Assembly (NCBI GenBank): GCA_025057195.1
Contig: JANWWX010000025.1
Coordinates: 1 to 10,345, forward strand
Direction: 5' to 3'
DNA: 10,345 bases
From: Leptospiraceae bacterium
GTDB lineage: Bacteria; Spirochaetota; Leptospiria; Turneriellales; Turneriellaceae
Shown here: one piece after another, positions 7,138 through 10,345 of the stretch
How the letters are laid out: each line of letters begins with the position of its first letter
How positions within the stretch are numbered: position 1 is the first letter of the stretch
The notes under the pieces: generated by a model
Seen by the model: only the letters and a program-made list of their open reading frames with translations
What the model was told of the DNA's origin: nothing
Database searches by the model: none
Program-made: the position numbers and the translations under genes

Positions 7138-8872
7138 GGATTCCCCCCGGAAATGGAATTAGACCTGTAAAGCTTTCTGCCAGCAGTGTTGGATCGCAGG
7201 CAAGTTCGCGCACAAAGCCCCCAAAATCCACTGCCTCGCTGGTGTGGCAAACCGCATAGCCGTGGCGCGAAAGCACGTCTGCTGCGGATTCGCCAAATAC
7301 ATAAAGCCGTGGTGGCTTTTGGCTATTTTTTGCTGCATGCCAGCGGACAAACGCCTCTGCCGCGCTGGCCGATGTGATCGCATGCCAACCATCCGGTGCT
7401 ATGTTTTCGCCTTGCGGGACGAGGACGTGGTTTTCATAAACTGCCAGAAAATCGGTGTTGGGGAATTGCTCGGCCAATCTGCGCGCGCGCACAAGGCCTT
7501 CTTTTGAACCTAGCCAAAGCAGCGGTGTGGTGGGAGGGATTTGTGCCAAAAGCGCTGCAAATCCTTTGCCCATAAAGCACACTGCGTTTTGCGGAAAAAG
7601 TTCACTCAGCAGTTTGGCTGTCTCTTTCCCAGCGGCATAAAGTGTTACTGCTTCTGGCAGTGTTTTTTCGTTGAGCCAGCGCGCTGCGGTTTCTGAGGCA
7701 ACAAAAATGTTTTCCGGCAATTGGGGCGGTAGTTCTGCTGGCAAAATTTTTTGCTCCACAGCCCGAATGAAAACAATCGCAAGCTGTGGCTGTATGGGCG
7801 GGGTTTTAGTTCCCCACCAATAAATAATGGGTTGCCTATTTTGGAGTTCAAGAGTTATCGGCGTGGCTTGGCCGTCCCAGCGCCGTTCGAGCCAGCGACT
7901 GCACTGAAAATCGGTGCTTTTTTGCGGGGATTGTTCGGCATAGCAGGCGCTGATGGCAAATTTTCCATCCGCAAGTTTGGAAACCGAAACACCGAGCGGT
8001 GCATGGCAGCCGGTGGCCAAATCCGAAAGGATTTGCCTTTCTGGGTGCACTCGGCTGGCGATTGTGCTATGTTCGGGAAAAGCTGCCATGATGCTATCTT
8101 TATGCTTGTGATAGAAATCTGCGCGCAGTTCGAGTGCCAGAACCCCTTGGCCAGCGGCAGTGGGGAAAAAACGCTCGGGCAAAAGCCAAGCCCGTTCGAG
8201 GAGAAAACTGCAGTCAGCAAAGCGCGCAAGTTGCTGGCGCACTTGCTCTAAATTTTTGGGGTTTAAAAAATGCGCGTAGCTTTTTTCGTCGAGTGCCGCG
8301 AATTTTTGCAACCGCACCACACCGGCAGCAGCGACTACGAGGGCATTGATGCCAGAGTCCCCGCGGGCAAGTTTTTCCAGGCGTGTGATCAAGTTGCCAC
8401 GTAGCGGCACTACCTGTGCTTGCGTCAACAGCAAACCCAACTGGTGGATGCGCCGCAGCGAGGAGGTCCCGATAACCAGACCTTTGCCTTGTGGCGGCAC
8501 CACATCGCCCTCGCGCAACAGCAAAAGGTCAGAAGCCAGTTCCTCCGCAAAAAAGATCGGACCGAAAATGCCAGAGGGGCGCTCGGTCGGAAGATCTTTG
8601 AACGAATGCACTGCAGCATCAGCCCTGTTTTCGGCGACTGCCGCATCGAGTTCGCGGGTAAAAAAAGCACGGCCTTCTTTTTGTGGCAGACTGCGCGCTA
8701 CTTCATAAAGTGGTTTTTGGAGTTCCAAATCACCGGCTGTTTTGAGGGGGATAAGCTGAGGCCTAAATCCTACACCCTCAAGCCGCTGTGCCGCCACAAT
8801 TGTCTGCGCCAGCGCTAAAAGCGAGTCACGGGTGGCGATGCGGATTGGGATTTCAGCCACCGCTCTGTTCAC
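7118..8872 (-). CDS. hemCD: Fused porphobilinogen deaminase / uroporphyrinogen III synthase
   Basis: This single 584-aa protein covers two consecutive steps: HemC joins four porphobilinogens into hydroxymethylbilane, and HemD closes it to uroporphyrinogen III. The HemC part (about 9-335) shows RIATRDSLLALAQT (11-24), KTAGD (44-48), FTRELDAAV (71-79), DAAVHSFKDLPTE (85-97) and GTSSLRR (135-141). It continues with LRGNLITRLEKL (157-168) and TAAGQGVLALE (238-248). Cys289 in ATGCHAPLG should carry the dipyrromethane cofactor. The rest (about 345-575) has the weakly conserved HemD pattern, clearest in AITSASAAEAFVRW (498-511), then YVFGESAADVLSRHGYAV (524-541) and the tail EAVDFGGFVREL (546-557). 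No separate hemD is seen. The start is GTG at 8872 (20 bp overlap with hemA); a GTG four codons later at 8860 is equally possible. Such a fusion is known in Leptospira. HemC is certain; the HemD half is very likely. Confidence 0.93.
   Translation of the reverse strand: MNRAVAEIPIRIATRDSLLALAQTIVAAQRLEGVGFRPQLIPLKTAGDLELQKPLYEVARSLPQKEGRAFFTRELDAAVAENRADAAVHSFKDLPTERPSGIFGPIFFAEELASDLLLLREGDVVPPQGKGLVIGTSSLRRIHQLGLLLTQAQVVPLRGNLITRLEKLARGDSGINALVVAAAGVVRLQKFAALDEKSYAHFLNPKNLEQVRQQLARFADCSFLLERAWLLPERFFPTAAGQGVLALELRADFYHKHKDSIMAAFPEHSTIASRVHPERQILSDLATGCHAPLGVSVSKLADGKFAISACYAEQSPQKSTDFQCSRWLERRWDGQATPITLELQNRQPIIYWWGTKTPPIQPQLAIVFIRAVEQKILPAELPPQLPENIFVASETAARWLNEKTLPEAVTLYAAGKETAKLLSELFPQNAVCFMGKGFAALLAQIPPTTPLLWLGSKEGLVRARRLAEQFPNTDFLAVYENHVLVPQGENIAPDGWHAITSASAAEAFVRWHAAKNSQKPPRLYVFGESAADVLSRHGYAVCHTSEAVDFGGFVRELACDPTLLAESFTGLIPFPGGIRATQAV
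7142..7148 (-). promoter_or_regulatory. Ribosome binding site of hemL
   Basis: GGGGGGA on the coding strand, 4 bases before the GTG at 7137, lies within the 3' end of hemCD. It supports the GTG as the hemL start and is one of only two clear Shine-Dalgarno elements found in this operon. Confidence 0.6.
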
Positions 8873-10133
8873 CGCCGTCGAGGGTGCCGGCTATGAGATC
8901 CAGGATCATGGCGCGGTGGCTGGCCAGTGCCCGCCGCTCTTCCTTCTTTAAAAAGTCGTAAAGGATCCGCTTTTGTTTTTCCGTGAGTGCGGCCTCCGCG
9001 CTGAGGCGTTGCCATTCGCTCTCGCTTTCCTTGCTGCGTTCTGCCAGGTATTTCTGCACACGCTGTGGGTTTTCCCGGTAAAGGGTATCGAGCCAGAATT
9101 GGTAAACCGCACGCCGGATGATCGGCGCTGCCTGCTGTGCCGATGCACGACGCTCGGCAAGGGCTTTTTCTGAAAGTGCCTTGAGTTCCCCCAGGCCAAT
9201 GTACTGGCGGCCAAAATATCCCGCCGCGTCCGTGCTGAAATTGGCGGGCAGCGCCAAATCGATGAGCGCTGCGTTTTCTTTTAACACATTTGCGGTAAAA
9301 AGTTTTTTGAGTTCGTGCGCTGAAAAAAGTGGCCTTGTCGCCGAAGAGGCGGCAACCAATGCGTTGGCTTCATACGGCTCTGCCATCGCAAAGAAATGCT
9401 CCAAAGATATAATTTGGAATTGCTGCGGTCTTGTTGCGACAAGTTCTGCCAGCTCCCCGTTCATCGGTTTTTGTGGGTCCTTGCGCACCACCATAAAGTG
9501 CTCTGCCCCGCGGCGCAGGGCGAAGCGCGCGACCTTGGCTGACATCTCCGAAGCGCCCACCAGCACCATCCGCCCAGAAAGCGGCAAAAGGCCACGCGCG
9601 GCGATTGCGGCTTCGGCCAGGCTCATCAGCGAATACGCATTTTCGGAGATACCCGTTTGGCTACGGACCTTCTTTTGTGTTTCCAATGCCTTGCGCAGGA
9701 AAATTTGCAGACCAGGGCTGAGCCAACCGGCGGCGAGGGCATAGCCCATGTCCCGCTTGATTTGCCCCGCAATTTGGGTTTCGCCAAGCGCGAGGCTTTC
9801 CAGACCACAGGCCACTGCGATCAAATGCGAGAGCGCAGCGGTGCCGACGAACTGTTCCGGCTTTTGCTCAAGAAACTGGGCAAAAACTTGTGCAATGGCT
9901 AAAAGCCTCTGTTCCAGCAAAGCAGGGCTTAGTTGTGGATCCTTTTCAAGATAGAGCTCGACGCGGTTGCAGGTGGCGAGATAAAAAAGGCCACGGATAC
10001 CAGCAGGCAGGGTTGTATTTTCTAATTCCTGGTAAAACCGCCGCGAGTCGGGAAGCAGCGCAAAACTTTCCAGCGCATGGCGGGTGATATTGAGCGAATA
10101 GGCGACAAACTGTCCCAGCGGCAATGGTGCCAT
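8853..10133 (-). CDS. hemA: Glutamyl-tRNA reductase
   Basis: HemA uses NADPH to reduce glutamyl-tRNA(Glu) to glutamate-1-semialdehyde, the committed and usually most regulated step of heme synthesis. The 426-aa protein has the catalytic Cys55 in YLATCNRVELY (51-61), followed by LALGETQIAGQIK (114-126). The Rossmann domain begins at VLVGASEMSAKVA (190-202), with ASSATRPLF (262-270) and IDLALPANFS (291-300). A helical dimerisation tail follows (about 310-420). The glycine loop is unusual: GASEMS, where the family normally has GAGEM(G). The ATG at 10133 gives the normal N-terminus; no good Shine-Dalgarno is visible, only an A-rich run. It is the first gene of the heme operon, directly downstream of the HemR-type repeat. 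Its stop lies inside the start region of hemCD. Confidence 0.97.
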   Translation of the reverse strand: MAPLPLGQFVAYSLNITRHALESFALLPDSRRFYQELENTTLPAGIRGLFYLATCNRVELYLEKDPQLSPALLEQRLLAIAQVFAQFLEQKPEQFVGTAALSHLIAVACGLESLALGETQIAGQIKRDMGYALAAGWLSPGLQIFLRKALETQKKVRSQTGISENAYSLMSLAEAAIAARGLLPLSGRMVLVGASEMSAKVARFALRRGAEHFMVVRKDPQKPMNGELAELVATRPQQFQIISLEHFFAMAEPYEANALVAASSATRPLFSAHELKKLFTANVLKENAALIDLALPANFSTDAAGYFGRQYIGLGELKALSEKALAERRASAQQAAPIIRRAVYQFWLDTLYRENPQRVQKYLAERSKESESEWQRLSAEAALTEKQKRILYDFLKKEERRALASHRAMILDLIAGTLDGGEQSGG

Positions 10134-10163
10134 GTTCTATTTTAGCAGTGCGTGTGTGACAAA

Positions 10164-10169
10164 AATATC
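10164..10169 (-). promoter_or_regulatory. Candidate -10 element of the hemA operon promoter
   Basis: GATATT on the coding strand lies 12 bp downstream of the HemR-type repeat. It would put the transcription start near 10157 and the centre of the repeat near -33, leaving a leader of about 25 bases. No TTGACA-like -35 lies at the right distance, which fits activator dependence. Another AT-rich hexamer, TAAAAT at 10139-10144, is too close to the ATG unless the message is leaderless. This is an inference from spacing. Confidence 0.4.
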
Positions 10170-10181
10170 TTTTTTCGTTCA

Positions 10182-10197
10182 TGTCAGGAAATTGTCA
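10182..10197 (-). promoter_or_regulatory. HemR-type operator (hem box), TGACA-N6-TGACA
   Basis: On the coding strand of hemA the sequence reads TGACAATTTCCTGACA, a perfect direct repeat of TGACA with a 6-base spacer. It lies 48 bp before the hemA ATG and 4 bp after the stop of the upstream gene. As I recall, this is exactly the motif reported for Leptospira HemR at the hemA and hmuO promoters. Two half-sites 11 bp apart suit a tandem OmpR-family dimer. No second copy was found when I scanned the window by eye. If the candidate -10 below is right, the box sits where a -35 element would be, which is the arrangement expected for an activator that replaces a poor -35. Confidence 0.87.
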
Positions 10198-10200
10198 TTG

Positions 10201-10345
10201 TTAGTGCTGCAGCACGGGCTGCGCCAGACGCCATTCGAGGATCTCCAAGCCCAAAGGATAGACCTCGACATTGCTGAACCTACGGCTGACTGCGATCAGG
10301 GCATAGCTTGTGAAAAGAAAAGTATAAGGCTGCTCGTTATAGACC
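10201..10345 (-). CDS. Family-5 extracellular solute-binding protein, C-terminal end (partial)
   Basis: The last 47 codons and a TAA stop of a gene entering from the right edge are visible. The peptide begins VYNEQPYTFLF and continues with ALIAVSRRFSNVEVYPLG and LEW near the end. This matches the C-terminus of SBP_bac_5 proteins, the lipid-anchored or periplasmic binding subunits of oligopeptide, dipeptide or nickel ABC importers (typical pattern QPYTFLY ... LVAV-RF ... EW). The ligand cannot be told from this fragment. Some members (DppA in E. coli) also carry heme or 5-aminolevulinate, which makes the position in front of a heme operon worth noting but proves nothing. The gene has the same orientation as hemA, with 67 bp between, and no terminator hairpin with a T run is visible after its stop. 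Confidence 0.72.
   Translation of the reverse strand, partial: VYNEQPYTFLFTSYALIAVSRRFSNVEVYPLGLEILEWRLAQPVLQH

Noticed and set aside
7751..8251. Plus-strand open frame of 166 codons
   Set aside because: It is antisense to hemCD across conserved HemC motifs; there is no ribosome site or recognisable domain.
9118..9744. Plus-strand open frame of 208 codons
   Set aside because: It is antisense to hemA and low in complexity (Ser/Ala/Arg rich), as expected for a shadow frame.
10139..10144. TAAAAT as the hemA -10 element
   Set aside because: It is 5 bases from the ATG, which would need a leaderless message, and there is no matching -35; GATATT fits the operator spacing better.
10204..10215. Perfect palindrome GTGCTGCAGCAC at the end of the solute-binding protein gene
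   Set aside because: It is made of the last four codons (V-L-Q-H), leaves no proper loop and is not followed by a T run, so it is not a terminator; as an operator it has no support.

Overview
The window (about 53% GC by eye) is almost solid coding sequence and looks like chromosomal core DNA from a spirochaete of the order Leptospirales. The grounds are a hemA - hemC/hemD fusion - hemL - histidine kinase - response regulator - hemE order, plus an exact TGACA-N6-TGACA site in front of hemA. Both match the heme locus and the HemR operator known from Leptospira. The GC is higher than in Leptospira proper, so a Leptonema- or Turneriella-like relative, or an uncultured one, fits better. The lineage is an inference; no rRNA gene is present.

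Left part, plus strand (1-3039): the 3' end of dapF (diaminopimelate epimerase), then purH (last two steps of IMP synthesis, TTG start) and a TrmA/RlmD-family uracil-C5 RNA methyltransferase with an Fe-S cysteine set. They are spaced 2 and 19 bp apart and read like one transcription unit. The last gene runs tail to tail into hemE with a 23 bp overlap.

Right part, minus strand (10133 down to 3017): one tight heme operon in the order hemA, hemCD, hemL, sensor kinase (HemK-like), OmpR-type regulator (HemR-like), hemE. Neighbouring genes overlap by 20, 20, 4 and 4 bp, and only the regulator and hemE are separated, by 1 bp. HemA and HemL make 5-aminolevulinate from glutamyl-tRNA (C5 route). The fused HemC-HemD makes uroporphyrinogen III from porphobilinogen, and HemE decarboxylates it to coproporphyrinogen III. 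HemB, which would make porphobilinogen, is not in the window, nor are the late oxidation and chelation steps. The kinase/regulator pair sits inside the operon it probably controls, giving a likely feedback loop.

Far right (10201-10345, minus strand): the 3' end of a family-5 (oligopeptide/nickel type) extracellular solute-binding protein gene. The gap between it and hemA is 67 bp and is the longest intergenic stretch. It holds the HemR-type direct repeat and a candidate -10 element. No stretch over 300 bases lacks a gene. I saw no RNA genes, mobile elements, CRISPR arrays, riboswitches or convincing intrinsic terminators.
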